Below, one piece after another: positions 37,300 to 45,903 of a stretch of 64,000 nt of DNA (its first letter is position 1; every line of letters begins with the position of its first letter). The stretch is from Paenibacillus paridis (GTDB taxonomy: Bacteria; Bacillota; Bacilli; Paenibacillales; Paenibacillaceae): positions 310,202 to 374,201 of the forward strand of contig NZ_VCIX01000087.1 in assembly GCF_006345825.1 (NCBI RefSeq), read 5' to 3'. A program made the position numbers and the translations under genes. The notes below the pieces were generated by a model. It saw only the letters and a program-made list of their open reading frames with translations. It made no database searches and was not told the origin of the DNA.

Positions 37300-38578
37300 T
37301 GCCGCAGCGCCAGCCTTTCAGGGATTCACGGTACTCTTTGGGGCTTTGCCCATATATATTTTTGAACACAACACTGAAGTAGGAGGTACTGTTAAAGCCT
37401 GTGCGTTCCGCAATTTCATAAATTTTGCAGGAGGGGTCCTCCAGCAGCTTGGCTGCATGGCGCATTCTGATTTTGGTCAGGTAGTCGATGATCGTCTCAC
37501 CTGTTTGTTCCTTGAACAGATTGCTAATATAGTTCGGCGTCAGGAAAACGAGTTTGGCAAGCTCATCCACCGTAATGGTTCCTGCATACTGCTGCTCAAT
37601 AATTTCTTTAATCCGAATCACGGGCTCTGCATTTTTTCTTCCGTTTATGGCATCACCGTTATAGAAGGTCAGATTCTTTCCTACATGAAATCGTTGGGAA
37701 ACCGCGATCGTTGCTTCCCTGTGCGCTTCCGGCAACTCCGAAAGGGCGGATTTCACCCGGCTCACTCCCGCAGTCACATTCAGATGGAGCGTATCATTCA
37801 CGTCTTTTCTAAAATGATCGAGCATCTCGCGCGTTCCCGTCTCTGAAGCGCAAACGACCCACAGCAGCTCCTGCTCGTCCGCAAATCCCCCTGCCCAAAG
37901 AAAGCGCTTTCCAAATTCCTTTAACTTCATCTGGGCGGTCTGGTAGATTTGCCTCTTATTACGGTCCGAAGAACCGCTACCTGCATTTGTTTCCTCGAAG
38001 ACCATAATGATCAACGAGAAATCGCCCTCCTCGGGGATGCCCAAATACAGGGCTTTATCCGCAATCGCATGAGGATCTAACAATTGGCCGTAAAGCAAAT
38101 CCCTGAGAAACTGTCCGGTGACAGCCGGTTTATTGTCCTCCAGCATCCGGCTGAGGTTCTGCCGTTCGCTGTCGTTACGTTGCTCGTCCAGGCAGGCAGC
38201 CGCAACAGATCTCAGCACTTCCAAGAGCTCATCAAAGTTAACTGGTTTGAGTAAGTACGCATTTGCGCTCAGCTCAATCGCCGTCCGTGCATATTCAAAC
38301 TCATTATAGCCACTGATAATAATAACGCGGGTACGGGGATAGCGCTGCCTGACCGCAGCAGCCAGCTCTAGACCGTTCATATTCGGCATTTTAATATCCG
38401 TAATCAGAATATCCGGCTGCAGCAAGCCGATCTTCTGCAGCGCTTCTTCTCCATCCTCCGCTGTTCCCGCGATCGTCATGCCTAGCTGCTGCCAAGGGAC
38501 ATGCTTGACAATGCCTTCTCTTTGTATTCGTTCGTCATCTGCAATAAAAACCGACAAGGTCAAGTCAACCACCTCCAT
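37277..38578 (-). CDS. YesN-type response regulator with AraC output domain
   Basis: About 433 residues. Residues 1-120 form a receiver: DDE acid pair near the start, phospho-Asp in DILITDIKMPNMNG (about 58), YLLKPVNFDELL with the conserved Lys. A middle region of unknown fold follows, and the last 100 residues carry two AraC helix-turn-helices (VDELAKLVFLTPNYISNLF and IYEIAERTGFNSTSYFSVVF). The ATG at 38578 has GAAGGAG 9 nt upstream; a TTG 15 nt further in, behind GGAGG, is an alternative. It likely activates the LplB-type transporter operon. Confidence 0.92.
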   Translation of the reverse strand: MEVVDLTLSVFIADDERIQREGIVKHVPWQQLGMTIAGTAEDGEEALQKIGLLQPDILITDIKMPNMNGLELAAAVRQRYPRTRVIIISGYNEFEYARTAIELSANAYLLKPVNFDELLEVLRSVAAACLDEQRNDSERQNLSRMLEDNKPAVTGQFLRDLLYGQLLDPHAIADKALYLGIPEEGDFSLIIMVFEETNAGSGSSDRNKRQIYQTAQMKLKEFGKRFLWAGGFADEQELLWVVCASETGTREMLDHFRKDVNDTLHLNVTAGVSRVKSALSELPEAHREATIAVSQRFHVGKNLTFYNGDAINGRKNAEPVIRIKEIIEQQYAGTITVDELAKLVFLTPNYISNLFKEQTGETIIDYLTKIRMRHAAKLLEDPSCKIYEIAERTGFNSTSYFSVVFKNIYGQSPKEYRESLKGWRCGNEEAENS

Positions 38579-38770
38579 CCTATACTGCTCCTTCACACAC
38601 ACTGACGGTTTATCCTTTCGACAAAATTTTCAAAACTCCTCTTCCTTTGGCCAACCTAAATAAACCTATCATTGCGGCTGGACAAAAAAAAGCCCCGCCA
38701 TATCGGGAGGCCACTGAAAAAGTTCATTTGACGAAGAAAGGCATAGTTACTCAAAAAAATTGAGGTAGCT

Positions 38771-40273
38771 ATGCCTTTCTTCTTGTATAATTTAAGCATC
38801 AAAAGAGAGCAGGTGAGTGAATTGATCCAACTGCAGCAAGCACTGGTCATAAGCCCATATATCGAACTCTACAACTTGGTCATCCCCAAAGATAACATGC
38901 TGCGGCAAATCAATGAGCTCATCGACTTTTCCTTCGTGTATGAGGAACTCAAACATAACTACTGTCTAGATAACGGGAGAAATGCAATCGACCCGATCCG
39001 GTTGTTTAAATACTTATTACTTAAAGCTATTTTTGAGCTGTCCGACGCCGACATCGTCGAACGATCTAAATACGACATGTCGTTTAAATACTTCCTGGGC
39101 ATGGCGCCAGAAGAGTCCGTCATCGATTCCAGTTCGTTGACCAAGTTCCGAAAACTGCGGCTTAAAGACTTAAATTTACTTGATATGCTAATTGGCAAAA
39201 CGGTTGAAATCTCAATTGAAAAGGGCATTATCCAAAGCAAAGCCATTATTGTTGATGCCACGCATACGAAAGCTCGTTACAACCAGAAGTCCCCACGGGA
39301 AATCCTTCAAGATCGTTCTCGAAAATTGAGGAAGGCCGTCTACAAGGTTGACGAATCCCTCAAAGCCAGGTTCCCTCCTAAAAACACAAATGATGAGCTG
39401 GAAGCTGAAATCGCCTACTGCAAGAAGCTAATTGATGTCATCGAATCAGAAGGCGGTGTTTGTGCGTTGCCTAAGATCAGAGAGCCGTTGAATCTGTTGA
39501 AAGAAACGGTCATGGATGACCTTGAACAACTACGTATCTCCGAAGACCCGGATGCAAAAGTTGGCCATAAAAGTGCAGATTCCTCGTTCTTTGGCTACAA
39601 AACCCATATTGCTATGACCGAAGAACGAATCATTACAGCAGCTATCGTCACTACAGGCGAGAAAAATGACGGCAAGCAGTTGCAGACCCTGATTGAAAAA
39701 AGTCAGTCAGTCGGGTTGGAAGTTAAAACCGTAATTGGAGACACGGCGTATTCGGAAAAAGACAATATTGCCTATGCCAAAACGAATGAAATAGAACTTG
39801 TAGCTAAACTGAACCCACAAATTACACAAGGCGGGCGTAAGAAAGAAGACGAATTTTTGTTTAACAAAGACGCGGGTATGTACGTGTGTAAAGCCGGACA
39901 TATGGCGATTCGAAAAGCGAGACAAGGCAAGAAAGACCGCGGTAAAAACCAAGTCGATACGTACTATTTTGATGTTGAAAAATGTAAGAAATGCCCATCT
40001 AAAGAGGGGTGTTACACCGAGGGTGCAAAAAGCAAAACGTATTCGGTTAGTATTAAGTCTAGTGAACATACCGACCAGATGACGTTCCAGGAAAGCGAGT
40101 CTTTCAAGGATAAGGCCAAGGGGCGCTACAAAATTGAAGCGAAAAACAGCGAGTTGAAACATCGACACGGGTATGATGTAGCGTCATCCTCGGGTCTAGT
40201 TGGTATGGAGTTACAGGGCGCTATGGCGATATTCGCTGTGAATTTGAAGAGGATGTTGAAATTAATGATGTAG
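38771..40273 (+). CDS. IS1182-family transposase
   Basis: Up to 500 residues. The N-terminal transposase domain (DUF772-like) contains NAIDPIRLFKYLLLKAIFEL. The DDE catalytic core contains AIIVDATHTKAR (first Asp), a second Asp in TVIGDTAYSEKDNI, and the C-terminal Glu in IEAKNSELKHRHG. A cysteine group KCKKCPSKEGC near residue 415 is common in this family. TTG 38822, behind AGGTGA and downstream of a TATAAT at 38786-38791, may be the true start (483 residues) instead of ATG 38771. The frame is intact, so the element may be active. Confidence 0.92.
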   Translation: MPFFLYNLSIKREQVSELIQLQQALVISPYIELYNLVIPKDNMLRQINELIDFSFVYEELKHNYCLDNGRNAIDPIRLFKYLLLKAIFELSDADIVERSKYDMSFKYFLGMAPEESVIDSSSLTKFRKLRLKDLNLLDMLIGKTVEISIEKGIIQSKAIIVDATHTKARYNQKSPREILQDRSRKLRKAVYKVDESLKARFPPKNTNDELEAEIAYCKKLIDVIESEGGVCALPKIREPLNLLKETVMDDLEQLRISEDPDAKVGHKSADSSFFGYKTHIAMTEERIITAAIVTTGEKNDGKQLQTLIEKSQSVGLEVKTVIGDTAYSEKDNIAYAKTNEIELVAKLNPQITQGGRKKEDEFLFNKDAGMYVCKAGHMAIRKARQGKKDRGKNQVDTYYFDVEKCKKCPSKEGCYTEGAKSKTYSVSIKSSEHTDQMTFQESESFKDKAKGRYKIEAKNSELKHRHGYDVASSSGLVGMELQGAMAIFAVNLKRMLKLMM

Positions 40274-40303
40274 GTACGATATGGAAAGGGTTCCTGCTTA
40301 GAG

Positions 40304-40355
40304 AAAAAAGACGACCTAAACCCCCACATACTGGGGTTTATAGTCGTCCTTTTTG
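40304..40355 (+). terminator. terminator at the 3' end of the transposase gene
   Basis: GACGAC...TCGTC and AACCCC...GGGGTT stems form one long hairpin followed by CTTTTT on the plus strand; an A run on the other side makes it bidirectional. It lies about 30 bp after the transposase stop. Confidence 0.8.
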
Positions 40356-40403
40356 CATTCACGTTTGCTCTTCGCCCAAAACCACAAGTTTTTCAGTGGC
40401 CTC

Positions 40404-40425
40404 CATATCGGCCGAGGCATTTTTC
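40404..40425 (-). terminator. left half of a terminator split by the IS element
   Basis: Removing the IS and one CATATCGG copy restores a hairpin, GCCTCGG...CCGGGGC-like with an ATATC loop, followed by eight T (38684-38691 read on the minus strand). The 5' arm is here, just after the stop at 40428; the 3' arm and T run are at 38683-38706. So the IS landed in the loop of the terminator of the discoidin-like gene. Confidence 0.75.
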
Positions 40426-40427
40426 TA

Positions 40428-41333
<906 letters not shown>

Positions 41334-41566
41334 TTTGACATCTCCTCTGATTTAATATACAAATTCTATAACAATAAACAATCAATAAACAGACTGTTTT
41401 AAAAAAATATGTATATTATACTGAAAGGTTACTTTAAATAAATCCAAACACTACCATAAATAAAATATTTAACAGCGCTTACTTTAATTAGTTAAGCCGA
41501 GACTTTAATCAATTCACCCTAGAAACTTTGTCGGATTAACTTCTTCTCTGCTATAAATAACTCGAA

Positions 41567-41964
41567 ATGTATTTATCCTTCTTTCCCAAAGAACAAATTC
41601 CTCTTTGACTAAAGTGTTCCAATTTTTCTGGCACTGCAGTTGTGACTGACGATGTAGTTGACGGCATTCGTAAAGCTAAAGAAATGTTAATAAGCCGAAT
41701 ACTTGAAGTCGAAGAAAAAGGCTGCAACCTCCTATTCCGTCCGAATTCGACGCTATAGAGGATTTGGAACCAACTGATCGAATTGTGTTTGTTGATATAT
41801 TTGATCCGCCATATCGTGAGGAAGCGGCCAACAAAGCAGTCACAAATAACTGCACGATGCCAAAATGGTTAAAAGAAGCAGGCGAGGATGCGGGGCTGAA
41901 TTTTTCCCGGATTCTACAAAGAGGGATAAAAGAAGCATTAGGTATAGAAACCAATCGCAAGTAA
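41567..41964 (+). pseudogene. broken HicB-family antitoxin gene
   Basis: Pieces of a HicB-like antitoxin are spread over more than one frame. The first piece reads VVTDDVVDGIRKAKEMLI and ILEVEEKGCN. After a frameshift near 41731 the second piece continues PIPSEFDAIEDLEPTD, and then the ribbon-helix-helix-like tail MPKWLKEAGEDAGLNFSRIL. The N-terminal strands around 41567-41640 are also frame-broken. No HicA toxin gene is visible beside it. The preceding 41334-41566 is AT-rich with no gene seen. Confidence 0.72.
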
Positions 41965-42007
41965 CATTGTGAAAAACAAAATCCTAAACAATTGGGAAAA
42001 TAGAAAG

Positions 42008-42133
42008 AGAGCCCACCAGCCAAATTGGTCGAGCCCCAATATTGTAGACAATGAAAAAAGCGTATTATCTGAACTGTTTAATAACAAAGCGGCGGACCAA
42101 ATTCTGGTCCGCCGTTTCAATCATTGAACTATT
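42008..42133. repeat. left copy of ~125-bp imperfect inverted repeat
   Basis: This stretch matches, in reverse complement, the segment 44366-44490 along its full length at roughly three positions in four. Shared blocks include CCAATATTGTAG, GAACTGTT, the hairpin GCGGACCA...TGGTCCGC and TTGAACTATT. The hairpin stem 42090-42099/42105-42114 with flanking T and A runs also serves as terminator for the GNAT gene ending at 42166. Confidence 0.8.
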
Positions 42134-42165
42134 ATTCACCTATAGCTTAATCCAATGATTGCATA

Positions 42166-42642
42166 TCAGAGGCGCAATACGGATATTAATTCGTTGTTGA
42201 AAACTTCGCCATTATCACGGAAACCGAGGCTTTCATACAGCTTTTTGGCAACGGCGTTATCGGCTTTATAAGGTATCCAACAGTATTGTGCTGGCCCGGC
42301 TGGAAAAGTGCGGATAAGTTCCAATATTTTTATCATTGTTTCTCGACCGTAACCCCGGTTCTGGTACTGCTTGTCTATCATCAGTCGCAAGATGCAATAG
42401 TTGTCAACTGCAATTGAGGGTTCTTCGTATCCGGTAATTCCATATGTCAACATAACAAAACCGACAGGCTGCTCATCCGCATAAATGGCAAACGGAAGTG
42501 GATGTCCCCCATTTGTTGCAAGGACATAACACGAAGCGACGCTTGATAGGTTCGACGCTACGAAGCAGCGTTGTTCTTCTGTAACTTCCAGGTTGAATAT
42601 GTTACGTCGGTTTTCCAACGTAATTTTCCTGAGCGTAATCAT
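42166..42642 (-). CDS. GNAT family N-acetyltransferase
   Basis: A 158-residue GNAT protein. The acetyl-CoA-binding motif A is RLMIDKQYQNRGYGRETM (Q/R-x-x-G-x-G/A) near residue 90, followed by motif B residues AVAKKLYESLGF near 130. The N-terminal layout resembles BltD/PaiA-type polyamine acetyltransferases. It is cytoplasmic, but the acetyl acceptor is unknown. The gene points left and ends at the terminator-bearing left inverted repeat. It is part of an AT-rich cargo block. Confidence 0.85.
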   Translation of the reverse strand: MITLRKITLENRRNIFNLEVTEEQRCFVASNLSSVASCYVLATNGGHPLPFAIYADEQPVGFVMLTYGITGYEEPSIAVDNYCILRLMIDKQYQNRGYGRETMIKILELIRTFPAGPAQYCWIPYKADNAVAKKLYESLGFRDNGEVFNNELISVLRL

Positions 42643-42961
42643 TTAGGATTTCTCTCCTCATCATAATTATTAGCTTGCGCCGCGGTCGAATAATTACAAT
42701 ATATGCAAAAAAAGCAATAGACTTATGTTGAATTTTTTTATAGACTATTATTTATCCATGGCATTCTTAGTGAACATCTTTAACCGGCACATAATTGTGC
42801 CGGTTTATTGCGTAAATCTGCCAGTTCTTTTGGGTTAATCTCATATTACGAACTGGCAGGATAGTTGAATGATTTCGCGAATAACTTAAGTCATCACGAA
42901 TTTACGAAGTTCGCAAAAAAGACGTTGTCCGAAAGAAGTTCTTGGTTTTGGAGGAGTCTAT
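42643..42961. other. intergenic region with two hairpins
   Basis: AACCGGCACA/TGTGCCGGTT (42782-42805, TAAT loop) is a perfect 10-bp hairpin. CTGCCAGTTC/GAACTGGCAG (about 42818-42861) is a second stem with a long loop. The right part must carry the promoter of the nucleotidyltransferase gene, whose GGAGGAG site is at its end. No gene was found here. Confidence 0.6.
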
Positions 42962-43729
42962 ATGATATTAGAAAAAGTTATAAATAAAATTGTAATACAA
43001 AGTGAATATAAGGATTTTGTTGATAAGTATATAGATAATATACTTACCGAATTTAAAGGTAAGATTCATAGCATTTATATGTGTGGCTCGATTCCAAAAG
43101 GAACTGCTAAACCTTTTAAGTCAGATGCAGACTTTACTATTATATGTGTAAATCCCAAAGATATTGATTACGAAAGATTGTCAAATATTAAAGACAGGCT
43201 TTTGGAAGAATATCCAGTAGTAACTAAGATTGATACAATAATTTGCTCGATTGATGATGTATTAAGTAAACCAAATGAGTGGGGTTTTTGGGTAAAGATA
43301 ATTTGTGTTTGCATATATGGTCATGACGTTGGTGAAAAAGTACCACCTATAATTATTTCTCCAGAGTTCATTTTAGACTTAAATACAGAGACCAAGGAGG
43401 AAGTAGATCGTATACATAGTTTACTTTCTAATGCTAGTGATAACACAATGAAAACTAGATATATTAAAGGTTACTCTAAGAGATTAATTCGTGCATTATA
43501 CTCTTTGGTTTTAGAAGATACAGGTGTATGGCAAGATGACATTATTAAGATGAAGAATGCCATATTAAACTATTGTGAGATTGACTCCGCTTTAGTTGAT
43601 TATCTGTATGCTTGTTATTTGAATAGTAATATACTTGTTGAAGAGTTTCTGGGAATTGCAGATGAAGTATATAGCTATTTTGAGAACGCCTTAAATGCAA
43701 TGGCTGCTTCCAGAACTTCCTTCGGCTAA
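42962..43729 (+). CDS. nucleotidyltransferase-domain protein, aminoglycoside adenylyltransferase-like
   Basis: A 255-residue protein with the nucleotidyltransferase signature CGSIPKGTAKPFKSDADFTI near residues 41-60 (GS...S-D-x-D), the metal-binding core of ANT(9)/ANT(3'')-like and minimal nucleotidyltransferases. A helical C-terminal region (about 135-250) resembles the DUF4111-like part of adenylyltransferases, with KTRYIKGYSKRLIRALYSL. It may modify a small molecule such as an antibiotic; specificity is unknown. GGAGGAG lies 7 nt before the ATG. The last residues AASRTSFG come from a structured repeat at 43725-43834, suggesting the natural stop was replaced when the cargo was assembled. 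Confidence 0.8.
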   Translation: MILEKVINKIVIQSEYKDFVDKYIDNILTEFKGKIHSIYMCGSIPKGTAKPFKSDADFTIICVNPKDIDYERLSNIKDRLLEEYPVVTKIDTIICSIDDVLSKPNEWGFWVKIICVCIYGHDVGEKVPPIIISPEFILDLNTETKEEVDRIHSLLSNASDNTMKTRYIKGYSKRLIRALYSLVLEDTGVWQDDIIKMKNAILNYCEIDSALVDYLYACYLNSNILVEEFLGIADEVYSYFENALNAMAASRTSFG

Positions 43730-43834
43730 CACCATATTGACGATCCGGGTCACTCTGAGAAGCGAGTGAGCACGTCAAGCCCCTAAGCCCGTCGGGACGT
43801 CACTGCATTAGGTGTTCGGCAAGCCTCACAACTA
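43725..43834. other. structured element with attC-like terminal inverted repeats
   Basis: The ends are imperfect inverted repeats, TCGGCTAACACC (about 43728-43739) and GGTGTTCGGC (about 43811-43822). Inside are further stems (TTGACG...CGTCA, CACTC...GAGTG, CCC...GGG). It overlaps the 3' end of the nucleotidyltransferase gene and precedes another small gene. The arrangement recalls an integron attC site, although the outer GTTRRRY/RYYYAAC boxes match only in part. Confidence 0.45.
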
Positions 43835-43979
43835 TAAGCAGCGACTCTAATTAAAACTTAAGACTATCGAACTATCGGAGAACGATAGTTGAAAAACACA
43901 CATGAATGAGCAGGTGTTGCGATGTGCTTATATTTTGAGTAAAAGCTTTCTGAAATACTCTGAAAGAGTTGATAAAATC

Positions 43980-44291
43980 ATGAAGACAGTGGGAAAGGTA
44001 TCAATATATTTTCTGACTATCGATGAAGGCGGTCAGAGTAATATTCCAGTTAGTAATTTCTCAATACCCATTATCTTTGAAGAAGATAGGGATTTAATAA
44101 ATGGCTTATGGAGTGCAGTCATTGAATTTCACAATTCTCCAAATATTCAAAGAGAGTCAACTGCAGACTTGTATTTGCTTTTCCATGAAAAAGAAGAAGC
44201 ACCAAATCATTTAATCAAACCTGGAATGAGATTTGAATTAATGACAAACAGAGTGATAGCCAAAGGGATAATTGAATCATTAAAAAAATAA
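43980..44291 (+). CDS. small EF-Tu C-terminal-domain-like protein
   Basis: About 103 residues from ATG 43980 (a longer frame from 43902 has no better start signal). GKVSIYFLTIDEGGQSN at the N-terminus and HLIKPGMRFELMTNRVIAKGIIESL at the end follow the pattern of the third, beta-barrel domain of elongation factor Tu: a F-x-x-x-E-G-G-R strand and a G-M-x-F-x-[LI]-x-[ED]-[GN]-x-x-x-[VA]-x-G-x-[VI] strand. Stand-alone versions of this domain exist in Firmicutes with unknown function. Base composition is AT-rich like its neighbours. It may form a cassette with the nucleotidyltransferase gene. Confidence 0.6.
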   Translation: MKTVGKVSIYFLTIDEGGQSNIPVSNFSIPIIFEEDRDLINGLWSAVIEFHNSPNIQRESTADLYLLFHEKEEAPNHLIKPGMRFELMTNRVIAKGIIESLKK

Positions 44292-44365
44292 AGGCCGTAG
44301 AGCGATGGGGCGACGTGAGAGCTAATACGTAATCTGAAAATAGAGACTGTTATTCAACGGGACAC

Positions 44366-44490
44366 AATAGTTCAATCAATGAAGAGCAGACCAGATTTTG
44401 GTCTGCCGCTTTATCATTTAACAGTTCATTTTATAGGGGTTTTTCGTTGCCTACAATATTGGGCTTGACCAAAATGGTTTTTAGGCTCCT
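44366..44490. repeat. right copy of ~125-bp imperfect inverted repeat
   Basis: Reverse complement of 42008-42133 with the same internal hairpin, here GCAGACCA...TGGTCTGC (44386-44405), followed by CGCTTTATC. It lies after the rightward genes of the cargo and can terminate them. Together the two copies bound 42.0-44.5 kb. The gap 44292-44365 shows nothing else. Confidence 0.8.
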
Positions 44491-44494
44491 TGTT

Positions 44495-45172
44495 TTAATC
44501 CATTTTATTTATTCTCTCTTCTGTAATTTCAAAATACGTCTGATCCAGTTCAAATCCAATAATTTCACGATTCAATTCTTTTGCTGCTACAGGAACTGGC
44601 CCTGAACCTACAAAGAAATCCGCTATCAATTCCCCTTAATACTGCTATTTAAGATAATATCTTTCATCATTGCACTAGGCTTCTCAGTAGGGCGAACCGT
44701 TTTATTTCCCGATATTCTAGGAATACTCCAAATGTCAGTAGATGAGCGCGTAGATATTCTCCTCGCCTTGCCCTCGCCTTTTACTGCAATATGATAAACT
44801 CATGGCGAAAACGATACTAATGCCCCATCCCCATATGTTGTTTATCCCAAACAATACAGTTTTTAATGATGAAGTCGCAGCGCCTCATCCATAAAACCAT
44901 TTGCGGATATTTCCTCCAATCAATAAACACATAAATATGGTGGCCGGGCTTTAAAATTCGGTTGGCTTCACGGAGCCATTGAAAAGTAAATCACTGATTA
45001 TTACGATCGATAATTTATCATTTGCAATAATCGAACACCTCGGCTTCTTAGACTTGGTTTGCGAAGTACCACCAAACCCCAAATTATATGGTGGGTCCGT
45101 GACTATTAAATCTACACTTTCATCCTTGATATACTGTTTCGTGCCTATTATACAATCCATGTTATATATCAT
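44495..45172 (-). pseudogene. decayed site-specific DNA methyltransferase
   Basis: Read on the minus strand, the start at 45172 has GGAGGAGG and encodes MIYNMDCIIGTKQYIKDESV then the catalytic DPPYNLGFGG motif near residue 25. After that the frame is broken. Further pieces appear in order: HIYVFIDWRKYPQ, NCIVWDKQHMGMG followed by a stop, RRISTRSSTDIWSIPRISGN, TEKPSAMMKDII, and the SAM-binding DFFVGSGPVPVAAKELN with GFELD. This is the order of N4/N6 adenine or cytosine methyltransferases of restriction or phage origin. At least two frameshifts and one stop make it a pseudogene. No restriction endonuclease is visible. Confidence 0.82.
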
Positions 45173-45186
45173 TGTTATCCTCCTCC

Positions 45187-45200
45187 AGAACATTTGTTCT
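45187..45200. promoter_or_regulatory. LexA/DinR-like SOS box before the methyltransferase remnant
   Basis: AGAACATTTGTTCT has the GAAC-N4-GTTC core. In the minus orientation it matches the Bacillus consensus CGAACRNRYGTTYC at 12 of 14 positions. It lies immediately upstream of the methyltransferase ribosome binding site. Confidence 0.5.
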
Positions 45201-45394
45201 TTTTGTTGGTTCATACCTCCAAATAAAAATATCTTTCCATCGTAAACCCCTAAACCAACCCAACCTTTTTATACAGTTGTTGCTACTGATTGCCAACGTT
45301 CCCCTCATCCTGTCCGGCACCTATGTGTCTCCTATTTTTTAAAACAAATCGTAGCTGCAAAGCTTTAAAAGCAATGGTAATTTAAACATTTTTA

Positions 45395-45434
45395 TTACCG
45401 TTTTGGTATCGATGTTTTATTACCATATTGGTAA
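45395..45434. promoter_or_regulatory. tandem TTACC-N5-GGTAA operators of the XRE regulator
   Basis: Two inverted repeats of the same design, TTACC-GTTTT-GGTAT (45395-45409) and TTACC-ATATT-GGTAA (45420-45434), have centres 25 bp apart. Extra GGTAA half-sites lie at about 45376-45380 and 45446-45450. They are just upstream of the XRE gene start at 45478, the usual place for autoregulation. The remaining sequence between 45201 and 45394 shows no gene. Confidence 0.65.
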
Positions 45435-45477
45435 TGTTATTATTATGGTAATTAAGATAAGGATTGAGGTAGTGCTT

Positions 45478-45855
45478 ATGCTGGAACTTGGGGATCGTAT
45501 AAAATATCTACGAGAAAAATTGAATTGGACACAACCACAGCTTTGTGAGAGAACAGGTTTAACCAAAGTTCAACTATCTAGATATGAAACGAATGATCGC
45601 AAGCCAGATCCAGATGCATTAAAGAAACTAGTAGATGCCGTAGATACAAATGCTGATTACCTACTAGGTCGAACACACGATCCTTCACCTAATAATTCAG
45701 CAGTCATTGAATCCAGTTACTCCAATGTCGGACGTGCATTCTTAGGCGGAGCTGACAAATATAGTGAGGAAGAACTGGATCTTGCAAGAGCTGCAGCGAA
45801 AGCAGCTGTAGAAGACTATAGAAAAGCACAGAAAAAAAGAGACGCAAAATCGTAG
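45478..45855 (+). CDS. XRE family transcriptional regulator
   Basis: About 125 residues. An N-terminal phage-repressor-like helix-turn-helix is seen: LGDRIKYLREKLNWTQPQLCERTGLTKVQLSRYE (shown in part) over residues 3-45, then ADYLLGRTHDPSPN, typical of Xre-type repressors of prophages and conjugative elements. The C-terminal part is Ala/Glu/Lys-rich helix. ATG 45478 is chosen because GAGGT lies 8 nt before it; the longer frame from 45403 would overlap the operators. The exonuclease-TerD gene follows after 48 bp on the same strand, so this protein probably controls it and itself through the TTACC/GGTAA operators. Confidence 0.85.
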   Translation: MLELGDRIKYLREKLNWTQPQLCERTGLTKVQLSRYETNDRKPDPDALKKLVDAVDTNADYLLGRTHDPSPNNSAVIESSYSNVGRAFLGGADKYSEEELDLARAAAKAAVEDYRKAQKKRDAKS

Positions 45856-45903
45856 TTATTAGCAACTCCCTCAACCGATGGGGAACCTATAAGGGGAACG
45901 GAC

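Larger units (their letters stand above)
38707..40403 (+). mobile_element. complete IS1182-family insertion sequence
   Basis: The element is 1,697 bp. Its ends are inverted repeats, GAGGCCACTGAAAAA identical at both tips and matching 17 of 18 positions. It is flanked by the 8-bp direct repeat CATATCGG at 38699-38706 and 40404-40411. A long hairpin just inside the left end (about 38735-38780) could block transcription entering from outside. One transposase gene fills it. The intact ends, target duplication and open frame suggest a recent insertion. Confidence 0.95.

Noticed and set aside
41676-42023. Minus-strand 115-residue open frame
   Set aside because: It is antisense to the HicB-like remnant, whose protein similarity is on the plus strand.
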